Source: Trichomonas tenax (lineage: Eukaryota; Parabasalia; Trichomonadida; Trichomonadidae). Taken from it: a stretch of DNA of 15,583 nt. The notes under the pieces were generated by a model. That model saw only the letters and a list, made by a program, of their open reading frames with translations, had not been told where the DNA came from and made no database searches. Shown here piece after piece: positions 6,391-15,262 of the stretch; within the stretch, counting starts at the first letter, position 1; every line of letters begins with the position of its first letter. The stretch is from positions 1 through 15,583 of the forward strand of contig JALKBU010001164.1 in the NCBI GenBank assembly GCA_023091735.1, given 5' to 3'. The translations under genes and the position numbers were made by a program.

Positions 6391-7752
6391 ATGTCAACTT
6401 TGATTAATAAGATTGATTCTTCTATGTTTATAAAATTCCGCAATGATGGTTCTTTCATTGATTGCCTGATTGAAATACCTGATCATGAGCCTATTAAAGC
6501 TCACAGAATCCTTCTTTCGAAAAATTCAACATATTTTCTTCAATATTTTAAGTCAAAAGCTTTCAATTCATCGGACACAACTATAAAACTTCCATTGCTC
6601 GTTAGCAATGATAATTCTTTTCAATTAATGATAGATTCATTTTATTCAAACACATTTATACCGACGGAAGACAATATAATGTTATTTTATGGATATTCTA
6701 TTATATACGGAATCAACAAGCTCAAATCAATCTTAGAAAGTCATATGAATGATTCAAAATTATCAAAAATTAAATTATTAAAACAAGCTTCTCAACTTTT
6801 AGAGTCTAAAATGATGAAAGATGATGTTATTGAAAGAAATTGCGAAGTTTTCATCACAAATATTGCATTTTTGCTGAAATATTTTGCCGAGAATCTTTCA
6901 ACAATTGATGTGAATTTGTTGATGAAAAACTCACACGAAAGGATATTTATTGAAATCCTAAAGTGCAGCAAACTTTCGGACTTTGAGAAATTGGAATTAA
7001 TCGATAAATTCATTAAACTTAGGAATGTAGAATCGATAACAGATATCGTGAACATCATCGATTTCACTAAAGAAGAAAACATAACAATGCCAATATATTT
7101 TAATATGGATTGGGTCCCTACCGAGTTCCAAAGGAAAATGTACTCAAAGGTTTTCAATAACAGGAAGAAAACAATTCAATCATTCTCGAAACAGATATCA
7201 AAAATAGAGAAATACGATCCAAAGATTAATCTTTTCCTTTTTAGTTGGTTATCAACTATTTTTCAATCTAAAGGAAATAATACACTTCCTCAAGTTGAGC
7301 TCGTAGAGTACCTTGGTAGCTGTGCTGGATTATCATACAATGGTTTATATTTCAATCCTTCGTATTTCTTTTTCTCAGTAGAATCTTCTAAGCCTTTAGA
7401 TGATCAATTATTTTCATGTCATAATGCATTTGATAACTCAGATAATTATTTTCTATCTGATGAAATTAATAAAGGCACTTACATCACTGTAGACTTTGGA
7501 TCTAAATGCTTTTTGATTACTAAGATCGAAGTGATATTTAATGATCCTCGAAAAAATGGAAATCATCTGTTCAATGATGAGATTATTGCAAAAATAAATG
7601 ATGGTGAAAAAATCATTGAATGCACATATCTTGAAAAGATCAATACTAGAGCAAAATCATTTACAATCGAAAGCACATCCGAAAAAAGAATCTGCATGAG
7701 AATATCAGGAATCAAAGTTTATGGTAACTTCATCATAGACATTAAAAAATAA
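6391..7752 (+). CDS. BTB-domain protein with C-terminal F5/8 type C-like domain
   Basis: The 453-residue protein starts at the ATG at 6391; the in-frame TTG just before it is not a eukaryotic start. Residues 10-118 form a BTB/POZ fold: FIDCLIEIP, the typical IKAHRILLSKNSTYFLQYF, then LMIDSFYSNTF and a helical end. Residues 120-240 are helical and could be a BACK-like linker. Residues 300-453 resemble a discoidin (F5/8 type C) galactose-binding beta-sandwich, with YITVDFGSKCFLITKIEVIF and the final CMRISGIKVYG strand. BTB domains dimerise and often recruit cullin-3. The C-terminal domain probably binds a partner or carbohydrate, so a ligase adaptor is one possible role. No signal peptide is present, so it should be cytosolic. 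Large families of this architecture are typical of trichomonads. Confidence 0.75.
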   Translation: MSTLINKIDSSMFIKFRNDGSFIDCLIEIPDHEPIKAHRILLSKNSTYFLQYFKSKAFNSSDTTIKLPLLVSNDNSFQLMIDSFYSNTFIPTEDNIMLFYGYSIIYGINKLKSILESHMNDSKLSKIKLLKQASQLLESKMMKDDVIERNCEVFITNIAFLLKYFAENLSTIDVNLLMKNSHERIFIEILKCSKLSDFEKLELIDKFIKLRNVESITDIVNIIDFTKEENITMPIYFNMDWVPTEFQRKMYSKVFNNRKKTIQSFSKQISKIEKYDPKINLFLFSWLSTIFQSKGNNTLPQVELVEYLGSCAGLSYNGLYFNPSYFFFSVESSKPLDDQLFSCHNAFDNSDNYFLSDEINKGTYITVDFGSKCFLITKIEVIFNDPRKNGNHLFNDEIIAKINDGEKIIECTYLEKINTRAKSFTIESTSEKRICMRISGIKVYGNFIIDIKK

Positions 7753-8225
7753 GAAACTTTCCTATATTTTTAGGACCAATGATTAACTTTCTATCTATCT
7801 TTTATTTTATTAAATATATCATGTTTGTTGCTTTTTCAAATCTGAATTATATTGCCTCAAGTTGGTTATTGAAACCAGCTTATCTTGTCAAGGAAAAGAA
7901 TAATGTCAAAATATAAAAAATCCAACATTTTTATATTTGATTATTCAATCTCATTTGTTTGTCACACACACAAGAAATAATGATATATTGATGACAAAAC
8001 TGTATAAATTGATAAACATATTCATATGTTATAGGCTTCGAATAAGTTAGATCAATTTCAAGGTTTGACAACTAAAATTGCTTAAATCGCCAAAATATAA
8101 AAAGCGAGCTTTAAAATATCCGAGCAAAGCTTGTATTAGAAGACTCATTATCATTTTGTTGTATTTATAAAAAAAAATAAAAACTGACATATCCAAAAAG
8201 TGCCATAAATGTGATATTTTAAAGG
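7753..8225. other. Intergenic stretch, nothing recognised
   Basis: About 470 bases of AT-rich sequence between the BTB and FKBP genes. Short frames on either strand, including a 60-codon one at 8047-8229, have no protein-like character. A short CACACACA run lies near 7962. Confidence 0.5.
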
Positions 8226-8230
8226 TCACT
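8226..8230 (+). promoter_or_regulatory. Initiator-like element of the FKBP gene
   Basis: TCACT, within GGTCACTTTTTTG, fits the trichomonad Inr consensus, with its A at 8228, 9 bases before the ATG at 8237. The extended form GTCACTTTT recurs in the cluster at the right edge of the window. Confidence 0.6.
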
Positions 8231-8236
8231 TTTTTG

Positions 8237-8803
8237 ATGCCCGTTAAGAGAATTCAGCGAAAAGTCAAGAAATCGTGTCTCGAGAAGTACATGATTTCGA
8301 TAATTCTCAGTCTCCTCTCTATCTCTGCCTTCGTTGCCGCCGTTGTTTACTTAGGAGGCGAAAATTCGACCGCAGCGAAGAAAAAGAAGGAGATTGAAGA
8401 AGCAAACCAAAAGAAGGAGGAATCAAAGCCTTCAAAGCTCCCTCCAACGAAGCCAGGAATCATCAAAGTCACTGAGGATGGCAAAGTTACAAAAGATATC
8501 TTAACAGAAGGTAACGGAGAGCAACCAAAGGTTGGAGAGCGCGTCAAAGTTCACTACACAGGAACTCTTTCTGATGGAAAGAAGTTTGATTCTTCAGTTA
8601 TTAGAAATCAGCCGTTCGAATTTACAATTGGACAGGGTGTTATTGAGGGATGGAGCAAAGGCGTCGCAACTATGAAAGTTGGTGAAAAGTCACGTTTCGT
8701 TATTGATCCAGATTACGGATACGGTGCACACGGTGCTGGAAACGATATTCCAGGAGGCGCAACACTTATATTTGAGATAGAGCTGCTTGAAATCCTTAAA
8801 TAA
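8237..8803 (+). CDS. Membrane-anchored FKBP-type peptidyl-prolyl cis-trans isomerase
   Basis: The enzyme catalyses cis-trans isomerisation of X-proline bonds in client proteins. The 188-residue protein starts at ATG 8237. A basic N-terminus (MPVKRIQRKVKK) precedes a hydrophobic anchor at about 18-40, then a Lys/Glu-rich, probably coiled linker (47-66), then a single FKBP domain at about 84-188. Compared with FKBP12, the active-site set appears kept: Tyr107, Phe117, Asp118, Phe127, Val135, Ile136, Trp139, Tyr162, Ile171 and Phe179. It is therefore probably catalytic and FK506-binding. The basic-before-hydrophobic layout suggests a signal anchor (type II), placing the domain in the ER or secretory lumen. 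There is no KDEL-like ending (last residues EILK). The stop lies in a TAAA, the trichomonad polyadenylation-type signal. Confidence 0.9.
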   Translation: MPVKRIQRKVKKSCLEKYMISIILSLLSISAFVAAVVYLGGENSTAAKKKKEIEEANQKKEESKPSKLPPTKPGIIKVTEDGKVTKDILTEGNGEQPKVGERVKVHYTGTLSDGKKFDSSVIRNQPFEFTIGQGVIEGWSKGVATMKVGEKSRFVIDPDYGYGAHGAGNDIPGGATLIFEIELLEILK

Positions 8804-9046
8804 ATGTAAAGATTATCATTTCGTAATTTTACAACTTTTTTTTGCATTTTCTCAGGAATATAATATAAGGACATAATAATGATATTTATCATAATTGCTA
8901 CAATTTTCACATTTAGAATTTAAGCAATGCTAATTTTAGAAGTGTAAATGTTAAAAATTATGCAGAGTGGAGTAAATCTGATGGTTCAGTTTACATGTGA
9001 GTTTCAAGAATAAAAAATTTATTAATTAATCCAATTTTTGCACGGT

Positions 9047-10132
9047 TTATGTTGCACCGTGATTTTTAAGGATATTTCTGATTTCATCAGTCTTTGCTAA
9101 ATTCAACGCAGTAGAACCCCAATTATCTTCTTGATTAATTCGAATTCCAGGCTGTTCTACTAGAAACGAAACAATACTTTGATGACCTTGTACAGAGGCT
9201 GTCATTAATGTAGTTCTGTTATTTTTAGATGGTGAATTTGGATCAATATTGCGCAACTTACAGAAGTACTTTACAGCTTCAAGATTTCCTATATTGCAGA
9301 AAAAATGAAGAGCATTCCATCCTAGATAACCTTTGCACAAATAATCTGCCCCTTTTTCGGCAAGCATCTTTGCAAGTTTGAAGTTATTATTATCAGCAGC
9401 AGTGAGTAAAATATTGTTTTGTTTTTCCGTAACAAGATGATATTCTCGATTGATAGCAAACACCATAGCTTTTTGATCATCTTCATTTGCAATTATAGAC
9501 AACGTTTCATAAATTTTAGCGAAGTTTGAAGAATCTGTAAATAATTTCTTGAGATTTTCAATATTTTTATTGAAATTTGTATCATCATCAGACGAAGAAA
9601 CAAAAACGCAACGTTTTCTCTTAAGTTTACCATCACTGTCATCAGAAGAAGATGATTTAATAAATTTACTTTTAGGGGAAACTTTGGGCTGAGTTTTGGT
9701 TTCAGCATTTTGTTGAGATTTCTCAAGTTTCATTAATCTTTCTTCGATTTGTTTTAATTGTTCCTGTATTTGAGCATTTTCAAATGATTTTTGAATCGCT
9801 TGTGTTGCCACACTAAACACTGCTGTTGAGATTTCAATAAGTATAGGTAGATGAAGAATTTTAGAAATTACCTGCAATATTTCTTGACACACAGGGATAC
9901 TTTTTTCAATTTTAACATGAGCATGTTCAAGCATTCGAACTAGGTCATGTATTTGATGTCTAAAAGATAATTCAACGAAAAAAGTCGAAAATTGATCAAT
10001 ATTGAGTTTTGCGCAATCTAAAATGCGACAGATTTCCATTGGTGTCCTCACATCATAGAATGGACTGTCTGAAATGTATTTCTGAATGTTTTCGCCAACA
10101 CTTTTCCAATCAGGAGAAACTAGAACGGACAT
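9047..10132 (-). CDS. Coiled-coil protein with C-terminal ankyrin repeats
   Basis: The 361-residue protein begins at ATG 10132-10130. Residues 1-110 are helical and resemble the N-terminal helical region seen in many trichomonad ankyrin proteins (SDSPFYDVRTPMEICRILDC). Residues 115-145 form a coiled coil (IQEQLKQIEERLMKLEK). Residues 155-184 combine acidic serine clusters (SSSSDDSD, SSSDDDT), which look like casein kinase 2 sites, with a basic KLKRKR patch that could be a nuclear localisation signal. About three ankyrin repeats fill 238-361 (NNILLTAADNNNFKLAKMLA, GWNALHFFCNIGNLEAVKYF, TTLMTASVQGHQSIVSFLVE). It is a protein-binding scaffold of unknown partner. The stop reads TAAA. No clear initiator was found upstream; TCAATAAATG lies about 40-50 bases away. 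Confidence 0.8.
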   Translation of the reverse strand: MSVLVSPDWKSVGENIQKYISDSPFYDVRTPMEICRILDCAKLNIDQFSTFFVELSFRHQIHDLVRMLEHAHVKIEKSIPVCQEILQVISKILHLPILIEISTAVFSVATQAIQKSFENAQIQEQLKQIEERLMKLEKSQQNAETKTQPKVSPKSKFIKSSSSDDSDGKLKRKRCVFVSSSDDDTNFNKNIENLKKLFTDSSNFAKIYETLSIIANEDDQKAMVFAINREYHLVTEKQNNILLTAADNNNFKLAKMLAEKGADYLCKGYLGWNALHFFCNIGNLEAVKYFCKLRNIDPNSPSKNNRTTLMTASVQGHQSIVSFLVEQPGIRINQEDNWGSTALNLAKTDEIRNILKNHGAT

Positions 10133-10668
10133 AGGACCAAATAAAAGTTATCGATTCAAAAATTTTGCCAATACATTTATTGAATCTTTTTTTTTAGCTA
10201 TTTATATGTCATATATTAATAATATTTTGATATGTAAAGTTTAAACAAATCTTTTCAAAAACAAGATTTATGGGAAGGGATGTTGTGCTTGAATATAAAT
10301 CTTGATATATTTGAAGATTTTGTAATTAATTTTGATATAATCTTTGGTTTGATCGACAAATATATTTTGCTGGCTCGACAAATTTGAGAGATAAAGGTAT
10401 CGAGCAGCAAAATCTCATCTAGTTGATGCATTGATGGCACTACCATGCGTAAAAATGATCAATTAATGTTATTTAACGATAAAAAATTTTTACTTGGCTT
10501 TTTTAATTTTTATGGCCGAATATAGCTCGGTGAGCCGATCTGAACTGTAATTTTGCTAAAATAGACCCGAATCTTCGATGTTTTATTAATTTTTATGAAA
10601 AATATATATCTTCCAAAAATCGGTACACGCGCTAAGGAATTTGTTTCTGTGACAATTCTAACGAATTG
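10133..10668. other. Intergenic stretch with a small bulged hairpin
   Basis: About 540 bases upstream of the ankyrin gene. It is AT-rich and contains the inverted repeat at 10365-10412. A 63-codon minus-strand frame at 10255-10446 is a run over this repeat and is not convincing. Confidence 0.45.
10365..10412. repeat. Inverted repeat with one-base bulge
   Basis: TTTTGCTGGCTCGA (10365-10378) pairs with TCGAGCAGCAAAA (10400-10412) if one G is bulged, giving a 13-bp stem and a 21-base loop. Its function is unknown. Confidence 0.5.
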
Positions 10669-10809
10669 ATGTTAAGTGTTCAATATTACGGTAAAAAATA
10701 TATAATATCTGACAATTGCACAAAGGCGATAGAATTAGGGATTCATTACAAAGAGGAAGTTGATTCGATAGATGAAATAATAAAAATATATTATAAAACT
10801 TTGCTTTAA
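10669..10809 (+). CDS. Hypothetical 46-residue peptide, possible gene fragment
   Basis: The frame runs from ATG 10669 to TAA 10807-10809. The peptide has well-mixed, protein-like composition (MLSVQYYGKKYIISDNCTKA at its start, an acidic middle, YYKTLL at its end). Its stop overlaps by two bases the stop of a convergent minus-strand frame. It is unrecognised and could be the tail of a decayed mobile element. Confidence 0.3.
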   Translation: MLSVQYYGKKYIISDNCTKAIELGIHYKEEVDSIDEIIKIYYKTLL

Positions 10810-10946
10810 TTTAATCCCTGCCTTCTAAATTGTTTTTCTAATTCGCTTAATCTTTGCGGGAATCGTCCTCGTAAATTAACGGCAGGAATAATGTCAATGA
10901 AATCTTCGCCGTTCGGTTCTGAAAACTTAACCTTATACCTATTAGC
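10806..10946 (-). pseudogene. C-terminal coding fragment, unrecognised
   Basis: The minus-strand frame is open for 46 codons after an in-frame TGA (10947-10949) and ends at a TAA at 10806-10808. The translation is strongly protein-like: NGEDFIDIIPAVNLRGRFP followed by a charged helix RLSELEKQFRRQG. The frame reads on upstream of the TGA (NGNNGYP) before another stop, so the TGA may be a nonsense mutation in an older gene. No ATG is available. I do not recognise the family. Confidence 0.35.
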
Positions 10947-11004
10947 TCATGGATATCCATTATTTCCGTTATCTCTTCATTCATTATACCTCATAGGGGA
11001 CTCA

Positions 11005-11214
11005 AAGAGGGTGCATAGGTTCAAAAGAGAGGAAGATTAGATCATAATGGACAAATATAAGAAGTCCGGAAACATTAAAGAAGCAATGCCTAGAATATTG
11101 ATACAAATAGGTGAAAAACATTCGGTGAAATCAATACGTGAAAGATTCCGATGCTTTTTAAGCAAGGACGGAAGCAAATTTACACTTGAAGAAGATCGAA
11201 TAATAAAAAGTTAA
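11005..11214 (+). pseudogene. Myb-like DNA-binding domain relic with an in-frame nonsense codon
   Basis: The frame reads KRVHRFKREED, then TAG at 11038-11040, then continues in the same frame from 11041 through ATG 11047 to TAA 11212-11214. The part after the TAG has a clear Myb-repeat ending and the start of a second repeat: HSVKSIRERFRCFLSKDG followed by FTLEEDRIIK. Trichomonad R2R3 Myb factors carry exactly this RERF...L-S-K/P-D...FT-x-EED register. The tryptophans of the next repeat are missing because the frame ends. The TAG replaces a residue between EED and II, so this is best read as a broken copy. A 55-residue peptide could still start at ATG 11047. Confidence 0.5.
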
Positions 11215-12789
11215 GCCCGACTTGCATCTGATGTAAACTATTCAAAGACATAACCTTATGAGATGAAATTTTACTTTTGCAGGAAGCTTAGAGAAACCTG
11301 TCGTGAATTTGAATAAAAAAATTTATATACCATGCTACTTCTATGTATATGCTAGATGTCTGCGGTATCAGATTTTGATAATTTCATAATTTCTTTCAAC
11401 TCAAAAAAAATCCGCAAAATTCGAGTTCTGATTATCTTAACCTTATTTCGCACAGCCCTCCCTGATCGGTATTTTCATGATTTTCTTTGTTAGCTAACGA
11501 CCAATTTTTTGGATCGGGGGACACATAGGAGATATCTTCTAATTCCTATTATTTACCTGAGAAACAGAAGGTCGAAATATGCTGAAAAAAGCCGAGACTT
11601 ACATATAAAAGTGACATGTCTGTAAAGGACATTTATGCCAAAATAAGCACACAAAACACATTTAGTTAATGTGTTTTATCTATTTTATCAATAAAAATCT
11701 TTGATTTATGAGGAATAAAATTTTTCAAAAATTAAAATGTTTTTACGTGAGCTCTTACGAATGTTTTATGCAATTTAGATACCAACTGTAAGCTTGCTAA
11801 CTCTCAACATTGTTTTGTTAATAAAAATAGAAAATCAACAATTTATTCAATGTTCAGCTGGTTTTTCATAAGATAATCCGATATGGATATACAAAATGAG
11901 CATTCAGCAGTCGGAATTTTTGATTTATATGCTTATTTCAGTGGGTGTATACAAGGTGTGGAACTCTTTATTTTCAAAACATTTTGGGTTGAAACTTTGG
12001 GCATAGCATCTATATGCATATAGGAACAATGTATGCATGGATCGCAAGTCTAAACAGTATCCCGAGATATGAAGAAATAAAGTCTCCATTATTGATAACT
12101 TTATTTTAGCGGACAGTTTTCGCTGTATTTAAACACTTAACAGAGCGTTTTATCATTTTCAAAGGAGCAGTACTACTAACAAAAATCCAGAAATAATGTA
12201 TTTATTGAGTGATTTGGTCTCGGTTATTTATACATCAAAATGATAATCTCGTAATAAAACTAACATAGTATAAATATTCGCATTTATAAATAATTTCACT
12301 TAAATTGGTTATGATATTTGTTTGACATTAAGAAAAAGTCAGTTTTCTATCAAATCTTATTTATATGAGGAAAAACTAATATTATATATTGTTGTTTTAA
12401 ACATGTTGATTTGATTATTTTAATTTTTGTTTTTCAAGAAGTCGACTACTTCAATTTTATTAGTATGAAATCAAATTTGCTATAATGTTGTGTAATATCA
12501 TGCACACATGTACTATTAGCTAATAAAGCAACATAACTCTCTAAAACTCTACTTAATATGTTAATTCCAAATCTAAATTTTTTAAATTTAAGGAACTAAA
12601 GCCTCTTTCCTTTACAATTAAACTCTAAATTTGATAGTAATCATTTTAAGCAAAAGTTGTTTTTTAACAAATGTTGATGTTTTCTCCCACTATCAAAAAA
12701 ATTTAAAGTGAATTGTCACTTTTACATGCAAGTTGGCCTTAAAAAATTGTTCTGGCGAGCAAGTTAAAATAAGATATGTTCAGCTATAA
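11215..12789. other. Long AT-rich intergenic stretch, no gene recognised
   Basis: About 1.6 kb with no frame that looks coding on either strand. A weak inverted similarity joins CCTGATC near 11461 and GATCGGGGG near 11512. Scattered GTCACTTTT (12714) and AAAAGTGACA (11608) words resemble the initiator core, but no gene follows them. Confidence 0.45.
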
Positions 12790-12954
12790 AGAAGTCACAG
12801 CGAATCAAAATCTTCTCAACCAGATTTTGCTAGTTCAGTACCACAAAATAATACAATATTGCAAACAGTCGATTTATCAACCCCCGAGAATTTTCTTGGC
12901 AATATTTATACAGAAGTGGATGATGACTTTAATCAGTCTATTACTGATTGTTAA
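12790..12954 (+). pseudogene. C-terminal coding fragment, Ser/Gln/Asp-rich
   Basis: The frame is open for 54 codons from after TAA 12787-12789 to TAA 12952-12954, without an ATG. The translation looks like a genuine acidic protein tail: QPDFASSVPQNNTILQTVDL, then STPENFLGNIYTEVDDDF and a short end. This frame is more protein-like than the overlapping ATG-started frame at 12776-12970. It may be the end of a decayed gene, for example a transcription factor tail. No family is recognised. Confidence 0.3.
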
Positions 12955-13063
12955 AGAGTTGCCACATTAGCAGTATAAAACTTCTAATCGCAAAACTGCA
13001 ATAAAGCTTTTTTCGGGAATGGGTTCCTAAACTGATATTCAAAAAGCGAAATGATCGTTTTAT

Positions 13064-13321
13064 TTATCCATATTCTGGAGAAGCGATTCTGAGTTTATGT
13101 GAGTACTCAGCAATATTGTTGATTTGAAGTTGCGTTGATAGCTCTCTTTGAATTATATAAGTCATTTCTTCACTAATCAATGAGGTTAAAGTTGTTTTTC
13201 TTCATGCACGTGTTGATATATATATATATGGTTTGGCAAGTTGAGTCGGTATCAGAGGAACTGGAATTGATCCAATAATATAAACTTTTTGGTGGGAAAA
13301 AATTGTGATAATTAAGGCTAC
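13064..13321 (-). pseudogene. Minus-strand coding relic with one in-frame TGA
   Basis: The minus-strand frame between a TGA at 13322-13324 and a TAA at 13064-13066 spans 85 codons and has a single internal TGA (13202-13204). Its two halves read protein-like: VYIIGSIPVPLIPTQLAKPY, then TTLTSLISEEMTYIIQRELS and a helical end IAEYSHKLRIASPEYG. The frame is open again for 40 codons beyond the TAA. The pattern of a long frame with isolated stops suggests a decayed gene, perhaps from a mobile element. The family is not recognised. Confidence 0.3.
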
Positions 13322-13324
13322 TCA

Positions 13325-14049
13325 ATGAATTTTTATGTGAGAAACTCTCAAATTATTTGGTCACTTCGGCACCCTTGTTTGACTTTTCATTTCATGAAAT
13401 CAAAAACGAGAAAAATCAAGTGAAGACTTGAATTCCACTATGTTGTTTGTTTCAAATCTTGAATTTATAATGCCAATATTCAATTTTTAGAAAATATCGA
13501 ATTATATTTTCATCCATACTTCGACCATTACACACTTCACAAGATATCCTAGGTTGTGTTGTTTATATTCGTGATATAGCACATGGATAATTTTCATATT
13601 TATTTCACGAAATCGTAAAATCCTCGTTTGCAAAAGGTAATATAGCATTCATTTAGTTCTCTTAGTAAATGTCTATATAGACATCAGGTTAAAATTACAT
13701 AATTCAATCCATAGACGACCACTAATTAAGATTTTTATAATTCTGTGTGAAAATGTCATTATATATTATATAGCAATATAAGATGATATCAAAATGGGTG
13801 ATTGATATGTTTTTCTGAAAAAAAAACAAATTCAAAATCAATATTTTCAATAATTTCGCCGTTAATTAAGTAGTATACAATTAGCTTAAGTATTTAATAA
13901 AGTGAAATTATAAAAATAAATATTGGGCTTTTCCAAGTCAATTTTCAAACGAAAGGGTCCAACATTATTATTTCAAAAATATGAAGAAATATAGTACAAC
14001 AAGCAACTGCAAAGCCAAAATTTCTGTAAATTTTATGAAAACAAAACAC
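13325..14049. other. Intergenic stretch upstream of the DENN gene, nothing recognised
   Basis: About 725 bases of AT-rich DNA without a credible frame. It contains only short dispersed words and a C-T-A-T-A palindrome near 13673-13682 (GTCTATATAGAC). Confidence 0.45.
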
Positions 14050-14054
14050 TCATA
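14050..14054 (+). promoter_or_regulatory. Initiator-like element of the DENN gene
   Basis: TCATA fits the trichomonad Inr consensus. Its A at 14052 is 14 bases before the ATG at 14066. Confidence 0.55.
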
Positions 14055-14065
14055 AAAACAAAAAT

Positions 14066-15262
14066 ATGCTTTATGACTCAGTTGTTCTGTTGAAATACAC
14101 TCAACAGAATGGATCTGAGGTCATTGAGTTCTATCCTAAAGAGTATTCATTCATACAAAGAAAGAAACCATTCCTCGCTTGTAGTTTTCCTGAAACACAA
14201 CCGGACAACTCCATTTATACGTTTTCGATATCTAAATACTTGTGCTTCGCGTGGACCTTTGTACATAATAACGTTTTACATTCGATTGTCATCATTTCGC
14301 ATCATAATTTCGCATCTCATTATCTATCATTGTTAAAAATGGCCAAAAGTCAGTTGATCATAGAAAGACCTGAAGAGAAATACCATGCAATACTTGACGA
14401 GCTAAATAAATGGAGTTTGAATCCGAAAACTAGTATTTTGACCGTAACTTTTTTCGGACCTCGAAGCACACGTCTACTTAGTGAGCATGATTCATTCTTC
14501 CTTCAATTCGATCCATCGATCTATTTCAACACTTTTGAACAGATGAAGACGATATGGTTGTCTTTGTTAACGAATAGAGGTGTGTTAATAATTGGAGACA
14601 CAGCAGATAAGGTATCATCCGCTGTTTTCGCTGCGATTTCTATCATAGCACCAATAAAACACACAGAACCATTTTTGATTTACACGAGACTTGGAGATAA
14701 CAGGTTTTCAGACATGATAATAGGTTCTCTTGAGTATAAACTCGTTGGAACAACAAATTATCTCGCTAAAGACCGTTGTAAACACTACGGTACAATTATT
14801 GTTTTGCCTAAAACGCTTAGACCATCACGTCCTAAGCTAAGGAACTCTATAAATAGAATGACGAGCTTATTGTTGAAGAACATTGAATCGAGATTAGATC
14901 GAAGACTTCATTATGATCCATTCTTCGACTTTTTACAGCATAAACTTGACGAAATAGATGTAAGCAAGATTGTCAGAGGCACTGGAATGACAAGAAACGA
15001 AATTATCGATTTCCAAAATACAAATCTCTTCAAAGAATGGAGAAAAACAGTTACAACGCGATCAAGATTCAGAGAGTGCTTTTTATCAAACGGAATTGAA
15101 GTTGATTTCAAGGATAGAAACGAAAAAGAACTTGAAAACCTTCGACAAATTCTTCATAATCTCTTAAAGTCATATCATTTCGATATGCACATGAAATCGG
15201 TTATTTCTCGACAGATTTCATTGATTGACGAAGTGCTCCCCAGAGAAACATGCGTCTCTTAA
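14066..15262 (+). CDS. DENN-domain protein, DENND6/FAM116-like Rab regulator
   Basis: The 398-residue protein begins directly with a longin/uDENN-like strand set (YDSVVLLKYTQQNGSEVIEF). The central DENN core at about 155-250 is the clearest part: IWLSLLTNRGVLIIGDTADK, VSSAVFAAISIIAPI, then EYKLVGTTNYLAK. The C-terminal region 270-390 is helical and includes DFQNTNLFKEWRK, which recalls the F-x-x-S-x-N-F-x-x-W segment near the end of DENND6 proteins. DENN proteins are usually guanine-nucleotide exchange factors for Rab GTPases; DENND6A acts on Rab14 in endosomal recycling. The Rab partner here cannot be told. The protein is shorter than animal DENND6 (about 600 residues), so AVL9- or DENND10-type relatives are alternatives. 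The stop lies in TAAA. Confidence 0.65.
   Translation: MLYDSVVLLKYTQQNGSEVIEFYPKEYSFIQRKKPFLACSFPETQPDNSIYTFSISKYLCFAWTFVHNNVLHSIVIISHHNFASHYLSLLKMAKSQLIIERPEEKYHAILDELNKWSLNPKTSILTVTFFGPRSTRLLSEHDSFFLQFDPSIYFNTFEQMKTIWLSLLTNRGVLIIGDTADKVSSAVFAAISIIAPIKHTEPFLIYTRLGDNRFSDMIIGSLEYKLVGTTNYLAKDRCKHYGTIIVLPKTLRPSRPKLRNSINRMTSLLLKNIESRLDRRLHYDPFFDFLQHKLDEIDVSKIVRGTGMTRNEIIDFQNTNLFKEWRKTVTTRSRFRECFLSNGIEVDFKDRNEKELENLRQILHNLLKSYHFDMHMKSVISRQISLIDEVLPRETCVS

Noticed and set aside
6792..7157. 121-codon minus-strand frame
   Set aside because: It is antisense shadow of the BTB gene.
10255..10446. 63-codon minus-strand frame
   Set aside because: It crosses a hairpin and shows no family resemblance. The composition is what AT-rich DNA gives by chance.
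12776..12970. 64-codon plus-strand frame starting with ATG
   Set aside because: An overlapping frame (12790-12954) reads far more like a protein, while this one is a hydrophobic, low-quality translation.
13216..13230. TA dinucleotide run as promoter TATA box
   Set aside because: Trichomonad promoters use an initiator rather than a TATA box, and no gene starts nearby. It is a simple repeat.
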